NCBI GenBank assembly: GCA_022266195.1
Contig: WHVY01000004.1
Span: forward strand, 5,411,501 to 5,475,500
Direction: 5' to 3'
Source of the DNA: Tetranychus cinnabarinus
Taxonomy: Eukaryota > Arthropoda > Arachnida > Trombidiformes > Tetranychidae
Length of the DNA stretch: 64,000 nt
The translations under genes and the position numbers were made by a program. Shown here piece after piece: positions 10,701 to 20,400 of this stretch (positions are counted from its first letter, which is position 1; each line of letters starts with the position of its first letter). The notes beneath the pieces are model-generated. The model searched no databases, was not told the DNA's origin, and saw nothing but the letters and a program-made list of their open reading frames with translations.

Positions 10701-11603
10701 CTTTCTGAGGTCTTCTTTGTTTGAGAGCTCAATTGAGACGAGTTGTTTCTGAAGTTCGTCCGGTAGACCGAGTAAAACGAGAGTTATGAAATTGTTATCA
10801 TTAATATCGGGAAAGGCGAGCTGGAGAAGGCGTTGTTTTTCATAGTAAAAATCGAGCAGAGGACCACCTCTGTATTCCCACGACAAGGCTGATTGAGCTT
10901 GAGTGACACGATTTTGACAAAATGCGTCGATGAATGCATCTTTCCATTCGGACCAAACAAATGAAATACCTTCGACCAATCTTGAATTGAACCATTTCAA
11001 GGCGACTCCTTCCAGACACGACTTGAGGTGGTTTATCTTGGCATCGTCTGATGTCCATGTATTACAAGCACATGCTTTTTCATAGGAGAGTAGCCAGGTC
11101 TTGGGGTCCTCTTGTTCACCATTAAACTTGGAAACCTCCATACGTTGAGACTTGTTAGCAAGGACGGGAACCACCGAATTCTGAAAAGTCTCCATCATTT
11201 TCTGGAATGTTTCCATTTGGAATTTCATCATTTGCTGTAGAGTTGCAACTGAGATCTCGCTGTTAGAGCTCGCTCGCTCGGAAGCTGTTTCTGTCGAAGC
11301 TGTTTCTGCTTCATCGTCTTGATCACCTACGGAACCAGCACTGAAAACATCATTGAGATAAGGGCTTGCTTCATTAGTAGTAAGATACACTGTAATGGTT
11401 CTCTGTCGAGTCATTTCAGCGATTGCTGCCACAACAGGTTGCTTGCTCTTAAGGGTTTCGTGGAGATCAATTAGTTGTTTGTCATCTTGAATGATTGTCC
11501 ATTCAGAAGAATGAGATAAACTATATCTTGTGACCAAGATATCATCGTCTTTCTTCACTAGAGTAAATTTAAACTTGAAATTATTGGGATGAATATCGGC
11601 CAT
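7731..11603 (-). CDS. gag-pol polyprotein of LTR element A
   Basis: One uninterrupted 1290-codon ORF carries the whole retroelement. Gag (about residues 1-330) has the retrotransposon-gag core but no CCHC zinc knuckle that I can see. A retropepsin follows with D378 in LLDNGANVN; the usual D-T/S-G triad is D-N-G here. Reverse transcriptase has the FTKIDLKDGFWQI and YVDD (D663-D664) motifs. RNase H follows, then integrase with an HHCC-type zinc site (CPVCQ) and a D,D-35-E core (HLDFGE, SDNGACF, ERF). The ATG lies at the edge of the primer-binding site. Gag and pol share a frame with no frameshift. It appears intact and could be active, provided the protease variant functions. Confidence 0.95.
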   Translation of the reverse strand: MADIHPNNFKFKFTLVKKDDDILVTRYSLSHSSEWTIIQDDKQLIDLHETLKSKQPVVAAIAEMTRQRTITVYLTTNEASPYLNDVFSAGSVGDQDDEAETASTETASERASSNSEISVATLQQMMKFQMETFQKMMETFQNSVVPVLANKSQRMEVSKFNGEQEDPKTWLLSYEKACACNTWTSDDAKINHLKSCLEGVALKWFNSRLVEGISFVWSEWKDAFIDAFCQNRVTQAQSALSWEYRGGPLLDFYYEKQRLLQLAFPDINDNNFITLVLLGLPDELQKQLVSIELSNKEDLRKALCNLKPLKTRSQPDGTRRDLAMRSQNEISHRNRSDRRRDDRARPSNPEDVFSIENDGNPDVVQVKIGSSYYRALLDNGANVNIVSSKVVEEQQLSQEESLQEIFGFNGAKEIIKNASQFILQVDGISNEISACVFDKCNYDVIIARPGLKTFGYELVRVKPHINSVSNSKIIISMEAAKKQFPDVFKIKTSEPLHVTDLLIDTSKVIQCKPYRLSRNRYEWAQNKIRDFKENNIIRDSTSGYASPCVIVPKENGDYRLCQDYRELNKITKLDPFPFPIIDDMISALGGCTHFTKIDLKDGFWQIRLSEKTRKYSAFVLPFGHYEMLRLPFGWKNSPAIFQRTITKILGDLTSTGKVHVYVDDICIGGRSQDECGHLTGLVLSKLDQAKMTINEKKSTFNGSSVVFLGRVLDGQSKTTREESVQKVKEMSKPFDLHSLRCFTGLTSHFRAFIPDYGKIVRPLDALKRKDQPFLWTQECEDAYNKLVNKITENPILQIPDWDLTFELSCDASNFGTGAILYQRDLKMNRNKQLRVIGYYSYTFNSHEVNYSTTDKECLAVIKAIQYFRSYLEGRDFIVNSDHRALSFLMDLKEPKGRLGRWQTFLMTFSMKINHKSGKELTDDDALSRLVPKATVANIDFQRQMRSQIEISPDKVKFILSSYHDDPHSGGHDGISRTFHKISARFHWKNMKQDVIDYVRSCPVCQKVKAKFKNRTDTLVLPSHATERMHTIHLDFGEISKKGEGRAVTKSFLVLFDEGTRLGQAKAMKEDSKSVIEFLENHPFMHEIKKIISDNGACFTSNAFKRWISDRDLTHVLVSPYSPWSNGMAERFVQVIKLYYSLYSHLPNWKNTIELAAKHHNRSYCRAIGCSPYFKAFNKCDYLPADYEYDVDCIKLVEKPHTQEQIERYRQKMKENYDGNKKNSNRDLKVGDRVLVFKGIKGKCRITDGPFEVESIISYGGVPKTVKYIQNGAIQQAHIKNITKFHLRRDD

Positions 11604-11619
11604 CCTGTCGACTGCGCCA
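11602..11619 (-). other. primer-binding site of element A (tRNA-Ser type)
   Basis: Four bases inside the 5' LTR, the minus strand reads TGGCGCAGTCGACAGGAT. This matches, with one difference, the complement of the 3' end of arthropod tRNA-Ser (acceptor CGACTGCG plus CCA), the primer used by 17.6/297-type elements. It overlaps the gag start codon. Confidence 0.7.
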
Positions 11620-11624
11620 ATTTT

Positions 11625-12052
11625 TGTGGTGATTTCACGAAAATAAAAGGTTTAAACAGAAAAAGTATTTCCACAAAGAAAGTTTATTGAGTTGAGTTCG
11701 AGTCAGGTGTCGGATCTCTTCTGAGATTTACATTCAAGAGAGAAGGGTTTTAAAGTATGTCGAGCGACAGTGAGAGAAGGGGAAAAGGTCTGGTTCCTGA
11801 GTTTGTTTACTTTAGATTAAGATTAGTGCTACTAATCCCAGCGTTAATTATGGATGAGATCTCACTTTGAGAACCTGAGATCTCATTTCGAGATCTCACT
11901 TTAAGTTTGAGATCTCACTTTTTAAGCCTGAGATCTCACTTTGAGACTTCAAGGTCTCACTTTGAGATCTCGAAAGAAATTCTAGGGAAAAAGGGCTTAC
12001 TTATTGTTAATTATTGAGAATTATTGAGAGAAAAATAACGAAGGTCACTACA
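11625..12052 (-). repeat. 5' LTR of element A
   Basis: 428 bp, nearly identical to 7289-7716, with the same six GAGATCTC sites (11856, 11877, 11890, 11909, 11930, 11964). In element orientation it should hold the promoter. Confidence 0.95.
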
Positions 12053-13539
12053 AATGTGACCAAAAGTGATTTATTAAGAGCCATTGATGATCTGGAGCAC
12101 TTTGAACGATTAACAAGAACTTTTGATAGATCAAAAAGCTTTCAATATTTTCAATTGCAAAGTTTAATCATATTGTTATTGAACATAATGTTAGCAATGA
12201 AATTTCTATTGCTCAGTATTACTGACAGCGAAACCATTCGACTGTATGCCGGTGATATTTTCGTATCTTCATCTGAAACTGAATTACTTTTGTCATATGG
12301 GCGCAATTATGCCTTGTATGGGAAAAATCTTTCTACTTTATCTCAATCAATCTAAAAGAAAATCATTCCTTGATATTTTCGTTGAATACAAAGAGTATCT
12401 TGAAGGATCCAATAAAGAGTCCATCCTTTTATCAACCAGAGAAAATTTGTTCAGAAAACAATACTATTTTCTCATTAAATCGTGCAATTACGCTCCATTT
12501 GTGATTATTTCCTTTTTGCTGATAGCACATACAAGCATGGTTACAATAAACTATTCATCTTTAAAGCTATACATTATGCAAATTATTCATATAGCTATTC
12601 TTGGTGTAGTTTATTATAACTCTATAGCATGTGGTATATGGTTTATATTCATAGTGGTGTTAGCTGCTCTATTCGCATGTAATTCGATTCATTCGTTAAC
12701 CACTGATTGTGATAATTTAAACTCTTTTACAAATTATACTTGGAATAATGCATTGTCTTTTTATCATAAATCAAATTTAATAAGCAATTGGCTTGATTGT
12801 ATCAATATGCAATTTGCCTGGATATTCATGGTAGCTTATGTCTATCTTGCTTTTCACAACATTTTGATCTTTTTTTACTTAACCCAATTCAAATTTGGAT
12901 ATTTCGGGGTTCGAGTATTTCTCATTTTTATCAACGTATTGACATTGACAGTATTATATTCATGCAACTATTTAGGAGCCCTTGTTGGTCAAAAGGTACA
13001 ATTTCATTTTTGAGCGGAATATAAATGCAATTTAAACATTTTCTGTTTTCTTTCGTTTAAGGCGCACTTATTGCATTTGGCATTTTATCGTATTTCAATT
13101 GATACTGGAAATTTATTCAACATAAAAGTCGCTCTAAAGGTAAGTCACTATTACCCATAGAAAAGAGACTCCATTCACATTGTTGACTCCATCCTTCGAT
13201 GGTTATGTTTGCGCCGTTTTTAATTATCTTATGAAGTCACGGTTTAATACTATCCAAATGTTAAACATTTTTTTTGCAGAAGCTTCATTTTCTGGAGCAG
13301 ATTCAAGCACGTAAAATAGGCTTTTATGTTGGTAATTATATTTATATGGACAATAAAAACACTTTACTTGTAAGAATCTGCTCATTTAAACTTAAGTATC
13401 TTTTTATTAATAACCTAGTCAAAATGCTGGCTAATAAACTTAATTTTATGCTCTTTTACTTTATTATTAGTAGCTTACCTTGGAATGTGGCTCTCTGTAC
13501 TTATTATTTTGTTCAAACATTAATCGGAACAATCAGTAA
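12053..13539 (+). pseudogene. receptor gene, 3' part after element A
   Basis: This continues the gene begun at 7176. The frame reads TKSDLLRAIDDLEHFE and onward, closely matching the copy at 33038. After SSSET, near 12285, it has lost about 11 bases relative to that copy, which shifts the frame. The other frame then runs from about 12290 to the conserved GQK (donor after 13013). Exon 2 is 13062-13139, exon 3 13280-13369 (KLHFLEQIQARKIGFYVGNY), exon 4 13474-13539 (LTLECGSLYLLFCSN, stop TAA). All three short exons are intact. So the gene is broken twice: by the retrotransposon and by the frameshift. Confidence 0.85.
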
Positions 13540-13796
13540 AGTCAAACGCTGTTTAGCTTGGAAAAGATAGTTGTCTCAACATTTATTCAACATTATTCAT
13601 AATTCAAATACAAAGTTCAATTTAATTATCCACGTGTTTTACACCAACCACCAAAAAAACTTCAGAGCACAGTTTTGTTGGTCAATTGGTTAAATGCTGA
13701 TCTATTTTAAAGTGCACTTGTAAAATAACAAAATGATGAAATTTAATGAAAATTACAACAAGAAGAGCAAAATGAACAAGTTGAATAATTTCCAGT
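13540..13796. other. receptor 3' flank, part of a segmental duplication
   Basis: Without any gene, this is similar to 34947-35205, the 3' flank of the receptor at 33038. So the duplication that produced the two loci extended past the coding region. Confidence 0.6.
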
Positions 13797-14380
13797 CGAG
13801 ATCATATTCATTCGATAGAGGGGGAAAAATTATGCATAGGATTAAGGTCTCCCGTTTCAGAAACTTACGAGGATTACGAGTAAATTGAAGTCGAAAAAAT
13901 GCAATTTTTTTATTTCTATTTTTATGCATGTATCAAGGTTTTCCGACCTGAAAAAATGATTGAAAACAATAGTTAAAAACATGTGAGATGTCGTTTTCAC
14001 AGCTTTTGCTGCACAAATATGAGAAAAGTTGCATTGGGAGACTCAGGAGATACACTGGTACAAATATCCTTTTGCAAGACTCGTTAATGAGAATTGTCAG
14101 AACAAAACAATTCAAATTTTGACAGTGGAATTGTCATTAAAAATTGTTTGATCGCGTTGAACAGTGACAGTGAAAACGACATCTCACATGTTTTAACTAT
14201 TGTTTTCAATCATTTTTTCATGTCGGAAAACCTTGATACGTGTATGAAAAATAGAAATAAAAAAATTGCATTTTTTCGACTTCAATCCACTCGTAATCCG
14301 AAAGTTTCTGAAACGGGAGACTTTAACCTATGCATAATTTTTTTTCTTCTATCGAATGAATATGGTCTCGGCCGGCAATT
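13797..14380. repeat. fold-back element with ~200-bp inverted arms
   Basis: The arms (about 13797-14006 and 14172-14380) are inverted copies with scattered mismatches. They share words such as GAGATGTCGTTTTCAC and CATATTCATTCGATAG with their complements. The interior has no convincing ORF. Comparison with the paralogous flank at 35190-35215 places the left boundary just after GTTGAATAA. Exact tips and target duplication are uncertain. Confidence 0.75.
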
Positions 14381-14760
14381 ATTGAGACACCTGAGACACT
14401 TCCTTCGTGAGCATTATTGCTGAAAGGACTTTATCAAGCGGGCCCATAGTGTCATAGGCCCATAGTGAATTCATTTAATATTTTTGTTCGAGCTTAAGTA
14501 AATCCAAGTTGCTATAGAATATAATCGACACCATAAGGTTCAGTCTTTTGTACAGCGTAATAAATTATAATGAAATTGATTGTAACAATATTGAATTTGT
14601 TTGTTTTAGTCTTAGATTTTAATGAATCAGCTTACATTAAGAGAAGTACAAGTAAAACACTCAACAATCAATTTTAATATTCGTGACACAAAACTATGAC
14701 TATTGTATAATGGAAACGAATCTAAGGTTTTCATTATTTTTCACGATACTTTTGACTTGT
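14381..14760. other. spacer with decayed receptor upstream sequence
   Basis: The block AATCAATTTTAATATTCGTGACACA near 14665 is a diverged form of the receptor upstream word, so this may be the old promoter of the truncated receptor that follows. No gene seen. Confidence 0.45.
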
Positions 14761-15862
14761 ATTCATGGAAAATTTTGAAACGAACTATTCTATTCAATAC
14801 GATTTATTGCTTTCAACAATTATTGTCTCGAGTTGTCTTGACTATCAAACAATAGCTGAAAATGTCCATAATGTCCATATGTCCTTCTCGTTCCAATTTA
14901 TTATTTTGTTGCAGCGAGTGCTTTATGGTTTCTTTTCATTGCGTTGTTAGTAGCTTCATTCGCATGCAATTCAATTGATTCGTTAACGACTGAATGTGAT
15001 AAATTAAACTCAATTAACCATTACGCTTGGACTAGTGCATTGTCTTTTTACTATAAACTTAATTTACTGAGCAATTGGATTGATAGTTTCAATGCTCAAG
15101 TGGCCTGGATAGTTATGACAGTCTATATTTATGGTACTTTTCACAACATCTTAATCTTTTTTTACTTAACCCAATTCACATTTGACAATTTAGGTGTGAA
15201 AATCCTTCTTATATTTTCTAACATATTGATATTGACAGTAATATATTCATCCAACTATTTAGGAACACTTATTGGTCAAAAGGTAAAAGTTTAGTTCGTT
15301 TAAACACACTTGTGTTAAACGAACCTAAGTTTAAAATTTTCTGTTTTCCTTTTGTTCCAGGCCAGCTCGCTGCATCTGTCAATCTTTCGCATTTCAATTG
15401 ATACTGGAACATTTTTCAACCTTAAAGTTGCTCTAAAGGTAGGTCAATGTAGTTCAAAGAAAAGATATCTACAGGTACTTTTAGCAGATAAGTTTCTCAG
15501 AGCTTTAAATGTAATAAAATCGAAATCCATTTCCTCATTCTTTCGATGTTCATCTCTGACTCTTTGTTAAGATTATCTTAAAAAGTTTCGTTTCAATATC
15601 ATCCTAGTGTTAAACATATGGATTTTTCTTACAGAAGCTTCATTTTCTGGAACGAATTAAAGCACGCGTAATAGGTGCTTATATTGATAATTATATTTAT
15701 GTTAACAATAACAACACTTTACTCGTAAGAATCTTTTCATTTAAAATCTAACCAAAATTTTGGTCAATAAACTAATTTTAGTCTCTTCTACTTTAATAGC
15801 TTACCTTGGAATGTGGCTCTTTATACTTATTATTCTGTTCAAATATCAATCGAAACAATTAG
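14761..15862 (+). pseudogene. 5'-truncated receptor
   Basis: Only the last third of the long exon remains as a clean frame (from about 14900, through CNSIDSLTTECDKLNS, to GQK with a donor after 15282). It is followed by intact exon 2 (15361-15438), exon 3 (15635-15724) and exon 4 (15800-15862, LTLECGSLYLLFCSN, stop TAG). Upstream, an ATG at 14765 opens MENFETNYSI, a short frame also seen before the minus-strand fragment at 31316. The central part of the receptor, including the first helices, is missing. Product: gustatory-receptor-like protein, not functional as it stands. Confidence 0.75.
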
Positions 15863-16427
15863 TAAAGCCAAACTGGACATTATTCGGCTTGAAAAAAGAT
15901 AATTATCTCACGATTTAATTTACCTTATTCATAGTTAAGATACCCTGAATTCAATTATCTTTCTGTTTTACACCAACAGTCCAAGCAAACCCAGATTTCA
16001 ATGCATTCATAAAAAATTAAATGACAATTCAAACACAAGTCTGTCGATCAATTGATTCATTTATATATCAACTAAATATCTCAATATCTGATATTCTGAA
16101 GTAATATTTTGTTAAAAGAATTTATTAATTGTTTTCAATGATTGCATAAATTATTTATTAAACATAATCAAACATCAAACACGAAATCAAACTCTTTTAA
16201 ATACATCAAGAATCAATCAGTTAATCGATTTAATGATGAATGAGGCAAACCTGCATAAATGCTGGTTCAGCAAACAAGCTACAAATCACAATGTCTTCAG
16301 GAGAAAGCAAAAAGCACTATATACGCGTGTATGATATTTTGGAACGACGACCGAGAGTACCGATTACTTAGCAGAGCGTTCGCCAAGTCAGAATGAGAAT
16401 AAGTAAAATTTTTAAAAGTCTAAATAT
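15863..16427. other. receptor 3' flank, no gene seen
   Basis: AT-rich spacer between the truncated receptor and element B. The part near 16140-16260 resembles 29820-29960 downstream of the intact receptor at 28050. The sequence ends at AATAT, which borders the LTR. Confidence 0.5.
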
Positions 16428-16944
16428 TGTAAGAATCGAGATTTTTATAGTTTCCAAGAATCAATATCTAAAAAATTTGAATATTAAACTAAACCTTGAT
16501 CATAAAATGTTTCCCAGAAATCGGGATTTAAAAGTTTACTTGGAATACAACAAAATGCAAATTGGGTAAAAATAAGAAAGAAGGTCGTAAATGTCAGACC
16601 AATGAAGAAACAAAATACAATTTATGTGAGAAGAAAAATGGTAAAATGAAAGGTCACGTAGACCAGGTCAGGCCAAAAAGAGGTCATGTCAAATAGATAT
16701 AAAAAGGAAAGAAAGCAAGAAGAAGTCAGTCGCAACTTAGTATGATTTTGGACTCATCATTTCTAAAATAGTATTTTTGTTTGTAAAAAAAAACTTGAAG
16801 TGAATCAACTATAAGAAAAGAATAAAGTTAATTGAATAAAAGTGAAATTCCTATTTTCCCTTTATTTTCTGTCATAGGTCTGACAGTAAAGTCAACATGT
16901 TTTCCCTTTTCTCTTTCCTATCCTCACCAATTTCCCACCTTACA
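16428..16944 (+). repeat. 5' LTR of element B
   Basis: 517 bp, TGT...ACA. A TATA-like ATATAAAAAGG at about 16695 and a TCAGTCGCAACT start-site-like word about 30 bp later could form the promoter. AATAAA words near the end could serve polyadenylation. It has one GGTCTGAC (16877) and one reverse copy (16593). Confidence 0.95.
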
Positions 16945-16948
16945 ATTA

Positions 16949-16965
16949 TGGAGGTTCCACCGAGA
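16949..16965 (+). other. primer-binding site of element B (tRNA-Gln)
   Basis: TGGAGGTTCCACCGAGA, four bases after the LTR, is exactly complementary to the 17 3'-terminal bases of a typical animal tRNA-Gln including CCA (recalled from general knowledge, not searched). Confidence 0.75.
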
Positions 16966-17479
16966 GGTCTTTAAGGCCTCAATTCATCAGAACTCGAGCC
17001 AATTTTGGAACCAACTTTAACTCTTGTGTAAATCAGTGAACTCTTTGACTTAAACTTTGACTTTGAAATCCTTTTGTGTTTATTAGCAACTATAGCCAAC
17101 AACCAATTTTCCAATCATTTTAAATTGAAATACATTATTCATCAACATAGACAATTGTGCATCTACTTGTGTTAATCATCACGTTTATTAAAATTGACAA
17201 TTAACCATTTTCAACCTACTCCAACTTTATTCATCTTCACTTCGTTTTACACCATCTTTTATTATTGACATTTTCACCTTTACTAAACCCGTAAACCTTT
17301 GAATCTTGGACAATTTATCACCGATCATTAACCCATTCAACAACATTCATTATTCACCGATTCATTTTTGTTAAATCGGAAAGGTAAGCTAGGTCTGACA
17401 GCCTATTTTTGTATCCTTCCACGCATGTTTTCATTTAAATTTTTCCTTCTGATTAATTATAACTGCTTATTATAAGTAA
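16966..17479 (+). other. leader of element B with a splice-donor-like site
   Basis: About 510 bases of untranslated leader. A strong donor-like GGAAAG/GTAAGC lies at about 17378-17387, in front of a GGTCTGAC copy (17392). Errantiviruses express env from a spliced RNA using a leader donor, so this is a candidate. An acceptor-like TTATTATAAG sits directly before the gag ATG. Confidence 0.5.
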
Positions 17480-20400
17480 ATGCCAGATTCGGCAACTTCA
17501 TCCGATATTCCTGACCAACTTTCCGAAAGTCCCCTTGAAAGACTTTGTGTTTTGACTCCCGAAGAATTGAAAGCCATGAGATCTGCTTTTCCAGTTCTCA
17601 GACCTCCGAAGTTAACTCCTTTTGATGGACAAATTTCAGCCCAGGTTATTAAATTTCTTGACGATTTTAATACATTTTCAAGTTCTTATGAGTGGACTGG
17701 TGAGGAAAAAGTTAAACGAGTCGTTAATTATTTAGAAGATTCAGCCAAAGCTTGGTATAAGCAAGAGGTTGAACCAAAAGTTCAAGAAAATAAAATAACC
17801 TGGCCTGATTTTGTAGAACAGTTAAAAGATACCTTTTTACCATCAAAATATGAAGATTTTATCATTGAACAATTAAATGATCGAAAGCAGAAAAATAGTG
17901 AGCCAGTTACAAAATTTATTATCGATGTAAAAGATCTCTGTTTAAGACTAAATGCTAATATGGAAGAATCCGAAATTATTAGGTATCTTTTTAGAGGAGT
18001 GAAACCAAGTTTGAAATCAGCTCTCTATGCTGCTAAACCTACAACTGTTGCCGAATTTCGAGAAACTGCGAAAAATTTAGAAAAAGGGAATCAGGCTAGT
18101 TCTAGTGATGATGAGCTTTCGAAATTAAAAGAAATGGTAAACGAATTATACGATGGACATAGAAATAGAACTAGATATCGTGAACCTAGGGTTTATCAGA
18201 CCGCAATGTTACAAAACACTAGAACAATTGATAACCGCCCCGTCTGTTATTATTGTAATAAGACTGGACATGTCCAGATTAATTGCCGTAAAAAGCAATA
18301 TGATGAACGAATGAATCAACCAAATCGACAAAATTATAATCCGCCGCGAAATTACCCTCGGCCGAATTATAATGGTCAATCCTATCATAGGTCTGACAAT
18401 ACTTATGGTCAAAGGTACCATAGGTCTGATAATACTTACGGTCCACCTTATCATAGGTCTGACAACTATCCCAATCAGCCTTCTCATAGGTCTGACAACT
18501 ATCCCAATCAGCCTTCTCATAGGTCTGACAATTATCCCAATCAGCCCTCTCATAGGTCTGACAACTATGCTATCCAGCCTTATCATAGGTCTGACGACCA
18601 TCCCAATCAGCCTCCTCATAGGTCTGACAGCTATGCCGTTCAGTCTTACCATAGGTCTGACGGTCAATACAATTCAGTTCCAAATAGACCAAACCCAGTT
18701 TACTCCAGGTCTTATTTTAATCAAATGTCTAACTCAAGATTAAACCCTGACTTAAATTTACCCTCCAATACACAACTAAAACATACCTTTAATCCACAAC
18801 CCACTCAACCTCAACTTCAGTCCCAAATTCCGTCAGACCAAGCTACCAATCCTCAAGTTCATTGTTTATCGCCGGATAAGAATTATATTATCACTACAGC
18901 TTGGGTAAATGATCAAAAGGTTGAATGTTTCATTGATACTGGATCTGCTTTTTCCATCATCCGCATCTCCGTTCTAAAGAACCCTCAGACCATTCAACGA
19001 TATGAAGGACCAATGATAAAATCAGCAACTGGCCATTTTCTCGAGATACTGGGAAAAACACGATGTTTAATTAAAGTAACTGGAGTTGCACAGTCAATAT
19101 GGACCAATCTCATCGTAGCAAGCGACAACTTTTCATACCCTTTGTTATTGGGAAACAATTACAATCGGATGGCCAATATTCAATTGGACTGGCAAAATAT
19201 GACCATCAGACCTCAAACCAACCAAATGGAAACAGATAAGTCTGATTCTTTTTCAATTGATCAATCTGAATTTACTCAAGTAAACCAGTTCGGTTTTCAT
19301 TATGATAACGGAGAAGGATTGATTCCTCTTGATTTTTCTATCATTGAAAGTGATGAAAATCACCGATGCCTTACTTTAACCTTTGATTTAAATGAAACTG
19401 TAAACATTATACCTCTTAATACACAATCCAACACCCCGAAATTAATCAATCGACAATGTAATCAACCTTTTTATTATTGTAACATGATGAGTCCAACAAT
19501 TGACTACTGTATTGGGTCTGACAGTCTCGAAAGAGACATGCGTGAAAGAGAGATGCGCGAAAGTGAAATTTACGATACACATTGGTCTGACATAAACGAA
19601 AATGAGTTGATCAGTCCCCTTGGGTCTGACATAAATTTTATTCCTTCAAATGATGAAAAAGAAACTAAAGCCCCTGATTTGGGAGTCGAAGCCTCTATTG
19701 AAACATTAGAACTATCTCATCTAGAGAATGAACAAGCCATTAAGATCAGAAATATGCTAAAAAAGTTTCTTCCTACTTTAGCCTTTAATAAAGACAACTT
19801 AGGTCATTGTACCTTATTTTACCACTCAATTGATACTGAAGGACACGCTGCTATTCGCTCTCACCCTTATCCAAGGTCAGAAATAGAACGTAAAGAAATA
19901 AATAAGCAAATTGAAGAAATGATGAAAATAGGAGTTGTCAGACCATCTGCTTCTCCTTGGGCCAGTCCCATTGTATTGGTCAATAAGCCTGACGGTTCAA
20001 AAAGATTGTGTGTTGACCTTAGAAAGGTCAATGCCATTACTAAAAAGGATGTTTATCCTTTGCCCAACATAGATATCATTCTATCTTCTTTAAGAGGTTG
20101 CTCTTATTTTACTGCCATTGACCTTAACTCTGGTTATTGGCAAATTTCAGTCAATCCAGACGACTGTAAAAAGACTGCTTTTGTAACTCAAGATGGGTTA
20201 TATGAGTTTGTCCGTATGCCCTTTGGTCTGACTAATGCACCAGCCACTTTCCAACGGACAATGGACGTTGTATTAGCTGGACTGAAGTATAATCAATGCC
20301 TTGTTTATTTGGATGATGTTGTTATTTTCGCTCAGTCCTTCGATGAATTATTAATTCGAACTGAAAATGTTTTACAAGCATTACAAAACGCAGGTCTGAC

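Larger units (their letters stand above)
7289..12052 (-). mobile_element. LTR retrotransposon A (Ty3/gypsy), complete
   Basis: A 4764-bp element with two LTRs (7289-7716 and 11625-12052), each 428 bp and bounded by TGT...ACA, and flanked by the 5-bp duplication AATGT (7284-7288 and 12053-12057). The LTRs differ by one substitution and two one-base length changes, so insertion is recent. Between them, on the minus strand, are a tRNA-Ser-type primer site, one intact gag-pol ORF and a G-rich polypurine tract touching the downstream LTR. There is no env. The word GAGATCTC recurs about 23 times across LTRs and coding region. It splits a chemoreceptor gene in the opposite orientation. Confidence 0.95.

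Noticed and set aside
13474..13560. Alternative reading of the last receptor exon giving NVALCTYYFVQ, which resembles the TYhhhhhQF motif of gustatory receptors
   Set aside because: It needs a different splice phase. Between divergent copies (13474, 29701, 38123) the other frame (LTLECGSLYLLFCSN) changes mainly at synonymous positions and ends at consistent stops, so the motif match is coincidental.
14094..14423. Plus-strand 109-codon ORF
   Set aside because: It lies on one arm of a fold-back element and has no recognisable protein features.
18209..18667. Long antisense and third-frame ORFs over the gag repeat array
   Set aside because: They follow automatically from a 33-bp repeat whose length is divisible by three; the plus-strand frame has the zinc knuckle and flanking Gag homology.
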